Assembly (NCBI GenBank): GCA_037043015.1
Contig: CM073322.1
Span: 26,254,364-26,318,363 of the forward strand
DNA: 64,000 nt
From: Bryum argenteum
Lineage: Eukaryota; Streptophyta; Bryopsida; Bryales; Bryaceae
Direction: 5' to 3'
The translations under genes and the position numbers were made by a program. The notes under the pieces are model-generated. The model was not told the origin of the DNA. It ran no database searches and saw nothing but the letters and a program-made list of their open reading frames with translations. Below are positions 35,207 through 46,409 of this stretch, piece after piece. The number at the start of each line of letters is the position of its first letter. Within the stretch, counting starts at the first letter, position 1.

Positions 35207-36300
35207 CACTACTAGAAAACAGGAGGTAGTGTGACTGGCCACTATGACTGAAAATCATAATAAATGGCCTCTTTGGACCTGAATGTGTTTGTGACTGAGT
35301 TGACTAGGATGTGTGGTGAACATTGAGTCGCTCAGGACATTGCATATGTGACTACGGGACGTTCCCAATGGCTCTTCCCATTGACTTTTTAGGGACCTCG
35401 TTTCGGGCTGCCCGTTGGCACCTGGATTATGCGACTGAACTCTGTCACTTCTGGGTCGGAAAAAGTGACTGAATGTTGTCATTGTTAAAAACCATTCACT
35501 TTTTATTTGTGACTAGCGGTTTAGTGCTATGGGCTGAGGTTCTCAGTCACATTTTTCACAAATGTGACTACTCGCAATCACACAAATAGTTGTGACACGA
35601 TCGTATCACACCCGAGAGTCACTTCCGGGAAAACCACATATATGTGACCAAGAGCAGTCGGATAAATCCGACAGAGCAGAGTCATTTCGTGTGTGCGTGT
35701 GTCACACACATGTCATCCATGTTCCGATCGGTGACCCTATATAGTCACATTTGGAGGTTTTAGTTTATAGGCGACGCAACATGTGACAGCGTATAGTCAT
35801 ATCTGCAGTAATCCCTAACTATGGGGAGTTGTGTTCAGTTATACTTATGATGAGTACTAGTCAGATTACCGGAAGTATGTGACTGAGTCTAGTCGTACAC
35901 ATGATGAATTTGATTGACTGCAGTCACATCTTGTCACTTCCGATACTGACAATAGTCATATTATCGATGAGATGTGATTACTTATTGTCACACCTTCTAT
36001 ATTATGAGACTAATTCTAGTCACATCTGTGCTGGAATCTTAATCGAATGGTGTCACATGCTTTATTCCGGTGACCGTAAGTAGTCATACTATTGACAACC
36101 TCTGATCAATTGTTGTCACATCTTGTCCGTTTTGTGACTAAGACTAGTCTACAGTCTGGTCGCACGACGACGCCCAATAGTTAGTATGTGATAGACTGCT
36201 AGATGACTAAATACATTCACAAATACTAAAAAATGACTAAGACTCAGAAATTGGAATGTAGTTACTTCCTAACTGCAAACCCGTAACATCGAAGCGGTTT
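35207..36300. repeat. Subterminal palindromic repeat array
   Basis: Roughly 20-25 imperfect dyads of the form GTGAC(T)-N4-6-(TA)GTCAC(A) occur about every 40 bases. Examples are 'gtgaccctatatagtcacat', 'gtgacagcgtatagtcatat' and 'gagactaattctagtcacat'. In known CACTA elements the subterminal motifs bind TnpA, and this is the probable role here. Confidence 0.8.
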
Positions 36301-37142
36301 TATGGGGAACGTGGTCTATATCGCAACGATGCCCTGGGCCACAAAATTTCCTGCACCCCCACCTCCTTCAGCAAAGTCTTCGGAGGAGTGCAATTTGTGT
36401 GTCGGTAATACAATGGATACGAGTCGTCTAGACACTCGATAAGAAGGACCTGTACAATGCCCTCCGGAATAGGCTGCCCTTGGTGTTTGGCTCGAGGGCC
36501 TCCTAGATTTCGCACCTCCCCGTTCCCGACATGCTTCACACTGTCCTTCTCCAGGCCCATGATGTACACTAAGTCAAAAAGAGTCAACACAAGATCCTGC
36601 TTACATGCCATAGCGATAAGATTAGTCATAGTGTTCTACCTCAAACTCAAGGTATAGCAAATCCAATCATAGTGTTCTGCAGTGAACTGACAACCTCGTG
36701 CCTAATCCGCTATCGGCTACGCACCTGCCCAAACGATCACCACCTAGACCTGCTGAGTCCTAGTCCTCTTGTAACTCCAATGATTAGGATTAGTTGCATT
36801 TTTTATGACAACAATTCGAAACTGGGGCTAGTTACATTTGCAATTAAATGTGATTAATTTTAGTCATATAATCTAAATTCTTTGGAAACCTGTTGTCACT
36901 TATCGATGCAAACTTACCTTCGGCGGATCGGTGGTTCTCTGGCTCGTCTTCGTTGCCGTTGCTGTTTTCTTCGTTGCCTTTGGAGGCGGATCCTTTGCAC
37001 CAGACTTCTTCGGTGCATCCTCGTCTTCGGCATCAGACTTTGTGGTTGGCTTGTCCTCCTCTGTGAGGTTAAATCCCGGTGTTCCGGTTTCTAACTCACA
37101 AGTGAGCCGTGGGGGTGGGTGCAAACAAAACAATCCTTCCAA
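36300..37142 (-). CDS. C-terminal exons of the CACTA gene (tentative)
   Basis: Two minus-strand segments lie at the left of the element. Segment 37,142-36,900 encodes an acidic/Lys/Thr stretch (KPTTKSDAEDEDAPKK, KKTATATKTS), compositionally like the exons at 40,190-41,361. Segment 36,629-36,300 ends with a stop and encodes LIAMACKQDLVLTLFDLVY and GLEKDSVKHVGNGEV, possibly a C-terminal helical domain. Splice junctions were not resolved. Between this part and the rest of the gene lies the solo LTR. I recognise no family here. Confidence 0.35.
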
Positions 37143-38019
37143 GCAATGGACACCCTAGCAACACTTAGCAAATCTTCTCAACCTGAATTTTTAAGTTCGA
37201 AATTAAATCGGGCAGCGCTTCCGCGCTTGGTCCCAAATTCCCTAAATTCTAACCTAAATTTGTAAATTCAGCATAGAATTTGGGCAGCGCTTCCGCACTA
37301 CCCTTACTCTTAGTGTACTCTAGCATTCAATCATCTAAATCAGCAAGGCAAGCGAAGCACAACCATTCCAATCCAAGGCCAACACCAAAGACAAGAGCAT
37401 GCAACACAATTTAAATCATCACAACCAATTTTTGGGCAATGAAATTGCCATTTTTTAGGATAAAGTTCACAATCTCTACTATGTCTAACCGCACAACCAA
37501 ACCAATTGCAAGAAACACAAATATCAAGGAATTGAGAAGGATGGGCTCTCTTCACGTTGTCTCCGACCACTGCTGGACCCTCCTTCACTCCAGCTGCTAC
37601 TACGCCTCCATCCTTAATCCGCTGAGGACGAGCCTAGTATTGCTGGAAAGAGGGCTTGGAGACGCTTCCGAATCACCAAGGCTCGTCCCTCCAATCTTTG
37701 TAGATCTCGAGTTGTCGCCCTTCAAAGTCGGCCTTTGAATCTGCTGCTACAGCCGGCCCTCCTTCGCTCCAACGGCCACCACGCCTTCGCCTTGACCCTT
37801 CTACCTACCCAAGAACACACACACATTCCTCTTTCCAAACCCCTAGGGCTCTCCCTCACCAACAACCCCTTTCCAACAAAACATGCACATCAAACTAGAT
37901 CTAAAACCGATTGCTACAAAAACCACAAGCAAGAAGATTCAAAAACGGCCCTCCAAAAACAAGATCTAGATCTTAGATCTTCCAAAAAACCTTCCACACA
38001 CACACACCTCTCCACACAC

Positions 38020-39754
38020 TGTCAAACCTCATTTTTTCGTTTTTGCCCCACGTAAGTCCGGATAGCGGTTAGTCATAGCTAATTAGGAGAAATAAACGCC
38101 CATATCCTGGCCTACCCGGGTAATGACCGGGTAAGGTTAGCTTGGCCAGAACCCGCCCACCTGCGAGCATCCTTAGGCTTAGTGGACGGGGTAGGGTAGC
38201 ACTACCTTTTTGAATTTTCTTTTGCTTTGTATCTCCTGTTCTCGAGCCGGGATCCTGCCTAGTCGTATCCAAGTCGGCCCCATGCGGACCGGATAACGCG
38301 TGAGCGGCTCTTCGCGGGTTGACTCCCTCTCCGGAAAGGGTCGCCAACCGGGTATACCTCAACCGGGAAAGGCGGCGGCGGGTCGGTAGCCACGAACGGG
38401 TCGGGCGGGGACAACCCTGGGCGGCGGCGTACATGAAGAAGGCTGCGAAAGGATGGAAGGAGCTCTCCCGAGATGAGAGGCCTCATCGGGGAGATGGCCC
38501 GGACTTTTCCCGGGAGGCACCTCCCTTGCGGTTGTAGAGATACCCGCATCCAGGGCCACCCCGAGGCTTCCGAGGTCTGCCCAGTAGGATGGGCGGGACG
38601 GGAAGAACCAAGGCCGAGTCGATTGAGGCGGATGCGGTGGCGAAGATAGGGTTGGATTTCGGTGCCTTTATGGCAGTAGGAGAATGACGGCGCTAGAGTG
38701 TCAGAGGCTAGATTTAGAAAGATTCCCTGGCATAGGATTTTGTCCTCTCAGGATGCCGGAGAGGATGCACTCTTTAGCCGAGGGAGGATACTCCTCTCGG
38801 GGTCTTTTTGTGATTCTGCAATACCCTAATCCAAAGGTGCAAGCACGCCTCTTTCTCATCTCCCTCGTGTGTGTGCGTGTGTGTCTAATTGTGTGTCCTT
38901 CTCCTTTTCCTTGTCTTGTCTGTGGGGGTCGGGGTGTTTGCGAGTCCGGAGGACCCTTGCTATCCGGCAAGAGAGAGAGCGGTTCCGTCCTTGAACGGAG
39001 AGTAGTACGGGAGGTAGAGAAGGCGACGGGGGGAGGAGTGCGGCTAGCGAACGGCACTTGCCACTTAGGGTTCGGTCCGGTCTGTCCGTGTAGCGTCTGG
39101 GATTACGGCCGGGGAAGGGATTCCGGCCGCTCAACCGACTCCCGAGAACACCATCGGTTGAGTCCCCTAGATCGCCAAGTCCGGGTAGGCGGGTTTGTCT
39201 TCGTAGGTGATAGCGGTGAACTCCGGGCGATCGCACCATCCCCACGATCCGAGAACCCGGGATCTACTAACCCGGGTAGTAAGTTGTGATAACCGGACCA
39301 TAGGAGAACCGGATACCAACCTTTGTGACATGCGTGTGGATTTAGAGTCCGGGCGTAGAGGGAGGTATAAGGGAAGTTCCTAACGGGTAAAGGAGAGAGA
39401 GAGTCTCGGTGACCTTTCCGGTCACGTTAATCAACGGGAGAAGTGGCCTAATCCCCCACTTATCTAAGTCCGGGAAAATCCCTCCGAGGTGAATACAGAG
39501 GCTAAATTAAACCACAAAGACTAAACACCCTCTCCTCTCCTCGCTCGGGCGCTCTTCCGGGACGGGATATAGGGCACAGAGGGGATAGGATAGAACCCGG
39601 ATAGCACAAATCCGGGTTAGCTAACTGGTGGAAACTGTTGCGTTTGCACTTCACAGGATCTCCGTGGAACGAATACTCGGGTTCTTGTTTGGGAAACCTC
39701 TTTTACCGCGAAAAAGGGTTATCCGGGCACGAATCGGAAAAGCACGTTACGACA
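38020..39754. mobile_element. Solo LTR of a Ty3/gypsy-like element
   Basis: A 1,735-bp GC-rich block begins TGTCAAACC and ends CGTTACGACA, so the outer 4 bases are perfect inverted repeats (TGTC/GACA). It is flanked by the 5-bp duplication CACAC (38,015-38,019 and 39,755-39,759). It split a (CA)n/CTCTC microsatellite, the same array continuing on both sides. There are no internal coding parts, so it is what remains after LTR-LTR recombination. The clean target duplication argues for a moderately recent event. Confidence 0.8.
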
Positions 39755-40189
39755 CACACACACACACACCTCTCCACACACACACACCTCTCCACACACC
39801 AACTTCTAACCCTAACTCTCCTTCCTCTCCCTAGTCGTGCACTTGGATGTGGTAGAATTTCATCCGGTTCAGCCGGATGAAACTTGTTCATCCAGCATTT
39901 CATCCGCATGGTTTACTAATTCCCTAGTTTATTAACTAGGAGGAATCTTGAGCATTTATGAATAATGATAAAGTAATAAACATAACCCAAAAACATGACT
40001 TGAAACCTAGACGCAAGTTAATATTACTAATTTAGGATAGAATAAACAACCACCGGGCTATTTAAGCAAGACCCCTCCAATTATCATAGAAATTCCGGAA
40101 CCCGAAGGAATTAGCCTAAATGTTCCCATTGGGTGTTTTGAACATAAAAATATTGGTCTAATGCTTATATATAATGTTTCAACCAAGCG

Positions 40190-41361
40190 TGGACCGTTTC
40201 GGCGGTTCACATCCTCCCCGTCTTCCTCCTCCTCATCATCGTCGTCCTCGTCCTCTTCGTCCTGCTCTTCGTCTTCCACCTCCTCTTCCTCAGCTTTCCT
40301 CTCGTTCTTCTTCTCCTTCTTGGCTAAGGTCTTTGGATTCTTAAAGGCCGCCACCTTTGCGCGGGTTCGAGTTGCAAGAGCAGCGGGGGCTTCCAACGCC
40401 CGGATAGCATGCGTCTTCGCGACAGGCAGCTTCGCCTTACCGGAGCTAAGAACCTGTGTTGGTTGTGCAGATTTCTTGCTCCTCGTGCTTGACTCAGCAC
40501 CCGCCTTCGGTGTTGCTGTGGTTGTGCCCTTCCCTGTAGAGGTTGTTGTGGCCTTCCCTGCCGAGGTCATTGTGGCCTTCCCTGCCGATGAGGCTGTGCC
40601 CGTCAATGCTGTGGCCGATGTGCTCTTTTCTGCTGTGCCCCCTTTTGCCGTAGCTTTCCCTTCTATCAACTTAGCTTTCTTTTTAGCAGGTTTGGACGGG
40701 GACATTGATAGCAGAATAGTCTCCTCGTTGGGTGCGTCCTCTTCTGTTGGCACGCCTTCCTCCGTGGGTGCCTTGACTGTGGGCGCGGCTTTCTTCTTGG
40801 GATGTTCGCCACTACCGCTGTACCCGGTGTGGCAAGTATAGCACTTGCTATAGGGATAAGGTCTGTTGCCGGTGCTGGTGTGACATGCGTAATCGTGCAT
40901 GTCTCGGATTCTGCAATGCGCCTCTCTGTGATGCGTGTCTCCTCTTCTTGCGTGATGCGGATGAGGTCGTCAAGGTCAAGAGCCTTCCGCATGGTCTTCT
41001 TTGGCGGTGAAGACTCCGTTGTGGCCAGTGTTTTTCCCTCGATTTTTGCCAAAAATCCCTCCTCATCTAGTGGGAGAGTTGTCGGGCCTTTCTTCGGGGT
41101 AGACTTTGAAGCTGCCTTTCCTTTACCCCTCTTTGGGGTCGATTCAAGGGTCGCCACTCCATCCCGTCCATGGCCCCTCTTTGGGCTCGGTTCCACGACC
41201 TCCTTTCCTTTCCGTTTCTTCGGAGTAGAAACCTCGACCTCACTTCCTTTCGCCGTCTTCCTGAACCGGGCATCCGGGGAATCTTCCACGACCTTCTTCC
41301 CTTCTGCAGGAAGTTCGGTGTCATCCAACTCTGTGGATGCATCCATCAGAGACACCTGCAC
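40190..41361 (-). CDS. Low-complexity exons of the CACTA gene
   Basis: The right segment (41,361-40,800) is rich in KKRKGK, SPKRG and STPKKG repeats, like a basic disordered nuclear segment. The left segment (40,800-40,190) has Ala/Thr/Lys repeats (GKATTTSTGKGTTT), followed by a run of Glu/Asp (EEEVEDEEQDEEDEDDDDEE). Both lie on the minus strand in adjacent overlapping frames, so an intron or a frame change separates them. Alternating basic and acidic low-complexity tracts suggest a nuclear scaffold or DNA-binding accessory part. No catalytic motif is seen. Confidence 0.4.
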
Positions 41362-41759
41362 TCATTAAAACCCAAATTCAACATTGGAGTCCGTGGGCAT
41401 TTATCTCCATTAACCTGAAGTCTAATAGTCTAATGCTGCGGGTCCGAAACGTGACTTCTGTGAGTCATACAACCCAGAAAGTAGATGACTGATTCTAGTT
41501 ATAAACTCAAAAAGCAAGATTGAAATAGTCACCCACCAAGATATTGTGACACAAACCTGTCACAAAAATATGGCTGATTCTAGCCGCATTCTAGATCACA
41601 AAGTCAAAATTGTCCCCCGTTGTAAATTTCGTGAGTGATTCTAGTGACTGAATTAGACGACTAGTTTTAGTCACTATTTCATGACTGACGTTAGATTTTG
41701 ATGACTGGTTTTAGTCACTATGTTCCTAAGTGTGACTGATACTACGAACAAGTGAACAA

Positions 41760-42186
41760 CAGTGTTAATGTTTAAGGCCGGTTTAAGGTTGATGGAGCTG
41801 AATGAGTTCATTACATTCTGCTCTGTTGGAATGTCTTCTTCGTCGTTGTCGGTGGTCGCCTCCCCGGCTATGGGAGCGGTTGCCACTTGCACTGCTTGGC
41901 CGGGCGGCGGAGCTCCAAAGCGAGCGGCAAACATGCTCACCAGTGACTGCATCAAAACCTCTAGATTCCCAACTCGCGATCCCAAGGCGTCCCTATTCCC
42001 TGAAGAAGGAGATTCGCCTTCGGGTCGCCATTCAACCACGGGTGAGACGTTGGACACCGTCGACGAGTGATCTTTCCGCTTCCTCGAGGATGCGCCCTTT
42101 TCCCGCTGTAATTCCGTCTCCAACTCCGACCGGGATGGATCTCGCTCCAGCTCTATTGCCTGGAACAACGGCAGCTTTCGGAGCAT
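41760..42186 (-). CDS. Exon following the TnpA-like core
   Basis: Encodes LFQAIELERDPSRSELETEL, then RKRKD, Ser/Pro-rich sequence and a helical segment (GSRVGNLEVLMQSLVSMFAA). This type of charged helix and coiled coil follows the core domain in Transposase_24 proteins. Boundaries are tentative. The GTGAC-type repeats begin again directly after its 3' edge. Confidence 0.4.
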
Positions 42187-42476
42187 TGATGTGAGTCAAA
42201 CAACAGAACTCGAACAATTCTGAAAAAAATCTCAGAAGTATGTACTTGCACGGGTGGAAGGTGCCAGCAAAAGTCACAGGACCTAGTCACACCTTGCGAC
42301 TGTGTTCGTGACTAATATTGGTCACATTCAACACATGTGAGAGCAGACATGATAGAGAGGAGGGGGTCTTCCGAGGCAAGAACACAAAAAGACCTGCCAA
42401 CGCAAGAAGACCTAGAATACATTTGAAAAACTGAGATAATTGTGCACATAAATTTCTCACCAAATTATCACGCACC

Positions 42477-43378
42477 TCTCCTTGTGATCGGCCTGCGTGG
42501 CTCTTCTTCTGCACCTTGCTGCGGCTCGCCTTCCGCGCCTTAGACTCCTTCTTCTTTCGGTCTTCTTTTATCAGTTTAATCATATTCTGCCAGAACGGAG
42601 GCGGACATCCGGGGGGGCACCGTCCACCTTTGAGGATTATCTGCTTGGTGTGGTATCGCTTCATCCGCAAGTGGTCCATCATGACCTTGTGGAAGCCTTC
42701 CTCTGATAGTCTTCCCAACCCCCCACGGTACTCGATGATGGCATCGACCTGGGCTTTAATATCCAAGAGCATTGCCTTGTCGTGAAGTTTGTAGTTGTCG
42801 ATGCTGAAGTCTATGTTCCTGTTGTATCCTCGCAAATTTGTAAAAAACTTCGACCGGTGCAGCCCTGTGGGATTACCTGTCGCATCCACCTCAACCCAAA
42901 TGCGCTTGCCGGACTCTGTCGGCTTCACCTCGGCCCTTGCCCGACCCTTCCTCTTCTTGTCCCGGTCGTAGCCTGCAGACCCCCCGGATGAGGATGCCAT
43001 GAAGGCATAAGGACCTCGCATCTTCAAGACCTCGAGTTCCTTCTTCGCAAGCTCCCTCTCAGCCTGCAAAATTGCCAGTGCATGAGCATCTGCTGTAGGG
43101 GGCTCCTGGTCTTCCTCGTCCTCCTCTGCCACATCTTCATCTCCCGACATCAGATGAGAAATGTCTTCAGTTCCGTATATGTCCTCGTTTGAGTACATCT
43201 CCTCATCCTGCAGCTCTTCCAACATCTTGATCGACGTCCTTCTTGTTCGCGGCTTAGAAGCCGATGGTGGTTGAGGGGGTCTTCCGGGCTTTACACTTCG
43301 GAGCTTGCTGGAACTGTCCCGCTCAACAATCCCCCACTCCCGTGGTTTAGAGGATCTCTGTTTGCCCTGCATCGCCAC
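42477..43378 (-). CDS. Transposase_24/TnpA-like core exon
   Basis: This minus-strand frame encodes a Lys/Arg- and acid-rich start (MAMQGKQRSSKPREWG, DVAEEDEEDQEP), then a folded domain. The latter has KRIWVEVDATGNPTG, RGYNRNIDFSID, a helical stretch with DHLRMKRYHTKQ, PPPFWQNMIKLI and the ending KKESKARKASRSKVQKKSHA. That ending matches the 'K..R..NR.KQK..H..GSKSF' signature of plant Ptta/En/Spm Transposase_24 proteins, thought to be TnpA-type DNA-binding proteins. A good donor (GGAGAG|GTGCGT) sits at 42,476. It would bind the subterminal dyads of its own element. The match is from memory of the family pattern. Confidence 0.6.
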
Positions 43379-43833
43379 GACGTGCAGACAACATTAATTA
43401 CAACATGTACTTCGGCAAAACAACATGCCAGCAAAAGTTAGAGGACCTAGTCACACGTCGCGAATTGTTTATGACTAATACTAGTCACATTCAAAACAGG
43501 TGAGCAGAAGTGACACGACCTAGTCACACTTCGCGACTATGTGTGTAACTGATTCTAGTCACATTCAAAATTGGTGAACAAAATTGAAAGGTGAGCAAAA
43601 CTAGTCACAGTGTGCACTCACCGTGGGTTGTTTAGAGGCTGCTGAAGCCCGATGCAACTCCTCTCCCGCCTCTTGATCGCCCTTTAATAACCGGGCTCCC
43701 CTACGCGGGGCTAAAACATCCCTGCTATGCTCAAACAACCCTGTTAGTAGCGTCGATGCGGAACCCAGGACCTCGGTTGTTATTGGCGGAAAGGTCGCAA
43801 TTGTGCAGAAAACATCACGAATCCCATCGTCAC

Positions 43834-44739
43834 TTAAATTTGCACTCGTTGTACGATATCTGCTACATCGTTTGCTGCGGATGTTGAAGGAATGGGAGAG
43901 GATGACGGGGATACAAACCTCCCTTTTGCCTTTTGTTGTCGCGTCACTCGCTGGGGAGGGGGGTGAGACGGGGACAGTGGATGCTTCTTCCCGGCTAACT
44001 TCGAAGCACGTTTGCGTGGAGAAGATGGTGTCTCTTCCTCACTCACAATCAATGGCTCCACAACATCAGCAACAGGGGTGAGACTTGGCAATCCCAACTT
44101 CTGCAGTTTTGCACGATTGATCGCCAAATTCTTCAACTTGTTGATTTCAATTTGCACCAGCGGTGCCTCCTCTTCAGCTGCTAGACTCTTCTTTGCTTTT
44201 GCCTTTCTCGACCTGCGCTTGGCCCCGGAGTCGCTGGAGTCGGACTCGGTGGAGTTGTCCTCCTCCTCCTTGTAGTCGCTGCCGTCCTCCTCCTCCTCCT
44301 TATAGTTGCTGCCGTCCTCCTCCTCCTCCTTGTAGTTGCTGCCGTCCTCCTCCTCCTCATTGTAGTCGCTGCCGTCCTCCTCCTCCTCCTTGTAGTCGCT
44401 GCCGTCCTCCTCCTTGTCTTCGCTGCCCTCTTCCTCCTCCTCCTTGTCTTTGATGCCCTCCTCCTCCTCCTCCTCGTTGTAGTCGCTGTCGTCGTCACCT
44501 TCAGCGCCTTCTACTTCTCCTTCGGCGCCGTCCTCGTCTCCTTCGGCGCCGTCTTTTTCTCCTCCAGCACCGTCCTCGACTTCTGCAATGCCGTCCTCGT
44601 CTCGTGCGCTGCCGCCCGACTCTCCTTCGGCGCCTTCGATCCTGGTATCCTCTGCCTCGTTTCTCGCGTCTGCTTGGATATTCTTCGCCGCTTCAGTTTC
44701 TTCAACTTCTAATGCCGATTCATTCTCCGTGGTCGCCAT
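43834..44739 (-). CDS. Acidic N-terminal exon of the CACTA gene
   Basis: Starts MATTENESALEVEETEAAK. Up to about residue 170 it is a tract of Glu/Asp with repeats of the form SDYKEEEEDG and AEGDEDG, each about 8-12 residues. It then turns basic (RRSRKAKAKK) and carries a helix (INKLKNLAINRAKLQKLGL). The tandem codon repeats (GAG-rich) are near-identical, so they expanded recently. The segment to its left (43,620-43,830) stays open in another frame (TTEVLGSASTLLTGLFEHSR) and may be the next part of the exon. It is probably the first exon of the TnpA-like gene. Its start is 320 bases from the last GTGAC-type motif at 45,050. Confidence 0.45.
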   Translation of the reverse strand: MATTENESALEVEETEAAKNIQADARNEAEDTRIEGAEGESGGSARDEDGIAEVEDGAGGEKDGAEGDEDGAEGEVEGAEGDDDSDYNEEEEEEGIKDKEEEEEGSEDKEEDGSDYKEEEEDGSDYNEEEEDGSNYKEEEEDGSNYKEEEEDGSDYKEEEDNSTESDSSDSGAKRRSRKAKAKKSLAAEEEAPLVQIEINKLKNLAINRAKLQKLGLPSLTPVADVVEPLIVSEEETPSSPRKRASKLAGKKHPLSPSHPPPQRVTRQQKAKGRFVSPSSSPIPSTSAANDVADIVQRVQI

Positions 44740-45415
44740 TGCTGCACCTGAAACAGGGTTTGTAAAATGGAGCTGCAGCCGAGGGCGCCATTTCAGCCAT
44801 AGCCGCGATCGCCGTCCTTAGACAGTCACATCAACATCAATTTGGGGAAATGATTTCCAAAAGTTGGACCGCCGTTGTAGACCCATTTTGAATCCGCCGC
44901 CATCAGCGTTAATTACGGCCGCCACCACCGCCATTAATGCTGGAGTAATTGAGGCGGCCCATACAGCGTGACTTGTCAGAGTCATGAATACTCGATGACA
45001 CTCATTGCAGTCACAAAATACTCCAGGTGACTCTACCCAGCCACAGGTACTCATTGGCCTAAATTCACTGAATTTCTAGCTTTTGCGTCGAATGGTGATG
45101 GTGGATTTGAACACCCGTTTCCGCATAGAGTATCAAGTCTCCAATTTATTGCCTAATTTGGAGTCTGAAGTTCCAAATCATACCCTCATTGTCTTCCATT
45201 CAAGCTATTGGATGTTGTGATTTTTGTCCACATACTTCTAAATTGCAGGTACGTACTGTCTGGATCGAGGCATGCCGATCACATGTGAGGAAAACTTACC
45301 ATGAATTGTGCAATACGTTAGACTTGATCTGACGAATTTTATTATTTTGACACCCCTCACACTTGGAGATCAACAGTATTGATCCAGCACATCTCAAGGC
45401 CCGAATCCACTTTCG

Positions 45416-46319
45416 ATGGATGCTGCATCTGAGCAATTACTCCGTGACCTGCGGTTGTGGGAGATCGAAGAACAAAGTGCCGACAGGCGGGCATTGACGA
45501 GGTACCCCTGTCCGTGTCGGATGTGCATGGGAGGCAAGGTCCTTCTTCGACGGAGCCTTCGGGTTCACCTACGCAAATTTGGCCGCGATCCAAACTTCAC
45601 CAAGTCTATTTTGGTAAGCATCCATCTCTCATGCACATGTACACATCATTTCTGCTCCAATATTTGCTGAAATCGTCGACTTCTAGGATTCGAGGCGGCC
45701 CTTTGTACAGGCAGCAACCATGGCCGCATTGCGAGCCTTCCTCGATACAGCAAGACCCCGCCCATCACTCGCTACTTCCGAGCATGAGTCAAAGAGGATT
45801 GTGAATGGAGAGTACGGGCAGTGGAGGCCCGGCCCCATTCCAAAGCTCCGCAAATTTATTTTTTGGGGTAGAGCCTGGGAAGTGAAAGTGTCACAATTTC
45901 TATTTATGGGATGGGGTTTATTTGCTTTAGAGGCAGCAAAGGCTGAAGATGAGCTTCTACCGTTTGTCGGCCCAGAATTAGATGCACAAGAATTTCGAAT
46001 AGCTCATCGTACCTCTCCACGTTTCCAGCGGTACGCGCTTGCTGCAACGGAAGAAATGTTCCTGGATGGGAATGTCGAACTCGGGAATGTTGCTGGATTT
46101 ATAAATAGCAGCGAGGGGCGATTGGAAATCCAAAACTGCCAATGGGATTTCGTGCCTCTCCCGGCGCCCTGGAACCTGAGCCATCATGGTTACGTAATTA
46201 CGGTAGCATCAAGGGATATAGTTCCAGGGGACCAGGAATGTCAATCCGGACGTCTTTTGGGTTTTTTTGGTCGGACGGACGTCCGTCCGGGGGGTAAATC
46301 GGAATTACTATGCATGTAG
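45416..46319 (+). CDS. Cys-motif plus SET-domain protein, 3' end displaced
   Basis: Two exons, 45416-45613 and 45687-46319 (phase 0), give 276 residues. Exon 1 has a compact Cys/basic module, YPCPCRMCMGGKVLLRRSLR then HLRKFGRDP, like modules near the start of plant transposon-encoded proteins. Exon 2 fits a SET (lysine methyltransferase) domain: GWGLFALEAAKAEDELLPFV (SET start with GxGLFA), then GNVAGFINSS (the N-x-x-x-F-I-N-H-S core, with Ser for His), then GYVITVASRDIVPGDQE (I-x-x-A-x-x-D-I-x-x-G-E-E). The expected aromatic end after GDQE is missing. The sequence changes abruptly near 46,235 into unrelated DNA, so the 3' end is probably cut. Methyltransferase activity is therefore doubtful. 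Its place between a CACTA element and retroelements suggests cargo or a mobile-family member. Confidence 0.55.
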
Positions 46320-46409
46320 TAAATTTTTTAACCGTCAGATCGTATTGAAAATCGCATCGTAGCCGTTCAAATAGTGTTGTGAGTGTAGGTGATTACCGTT
46401 GGATTCAAT

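Larger units (their letters stand above)
35207..45060 (-). mobile_element. CACTA (En/Spm) DNA transposon, right end not located
   Basis: The left end CACTACTAGAAAAC at 35,207 is the classic plant CACTA terminus. It is followed by about 1.1 kb of closely spaced GTGAC/GTCAC dyads. The same motifs recur at 36,840-36,900, 41,455-41,760, 42,270-42,335, 43,430-43,615 and 44,820-45,060, which ties the block together as one element. A minus-strand gene (about 36,300-44,739) has a Transposase_24-like core. No TNP2 transposase and no matching TAGTG right terminus were found, so the element is probably non-autonomous or cut near 45,060. A solo LTR lies within it. Confidence 0.7.

Noticed and set aside
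44160-44500. Pro/Cys-rich plus-strand and Arg/Thr-rich minus-strand frames
   Set aside because: Shadows of the Glu/Asp repeat codons of the acidic minus-strand exon.
45060-45080. 'aatttctagctttt' as the CACTA right end
   Set aside because: Does not match TTTTCTAGTAGTG and lacks the terminal TAGTG.
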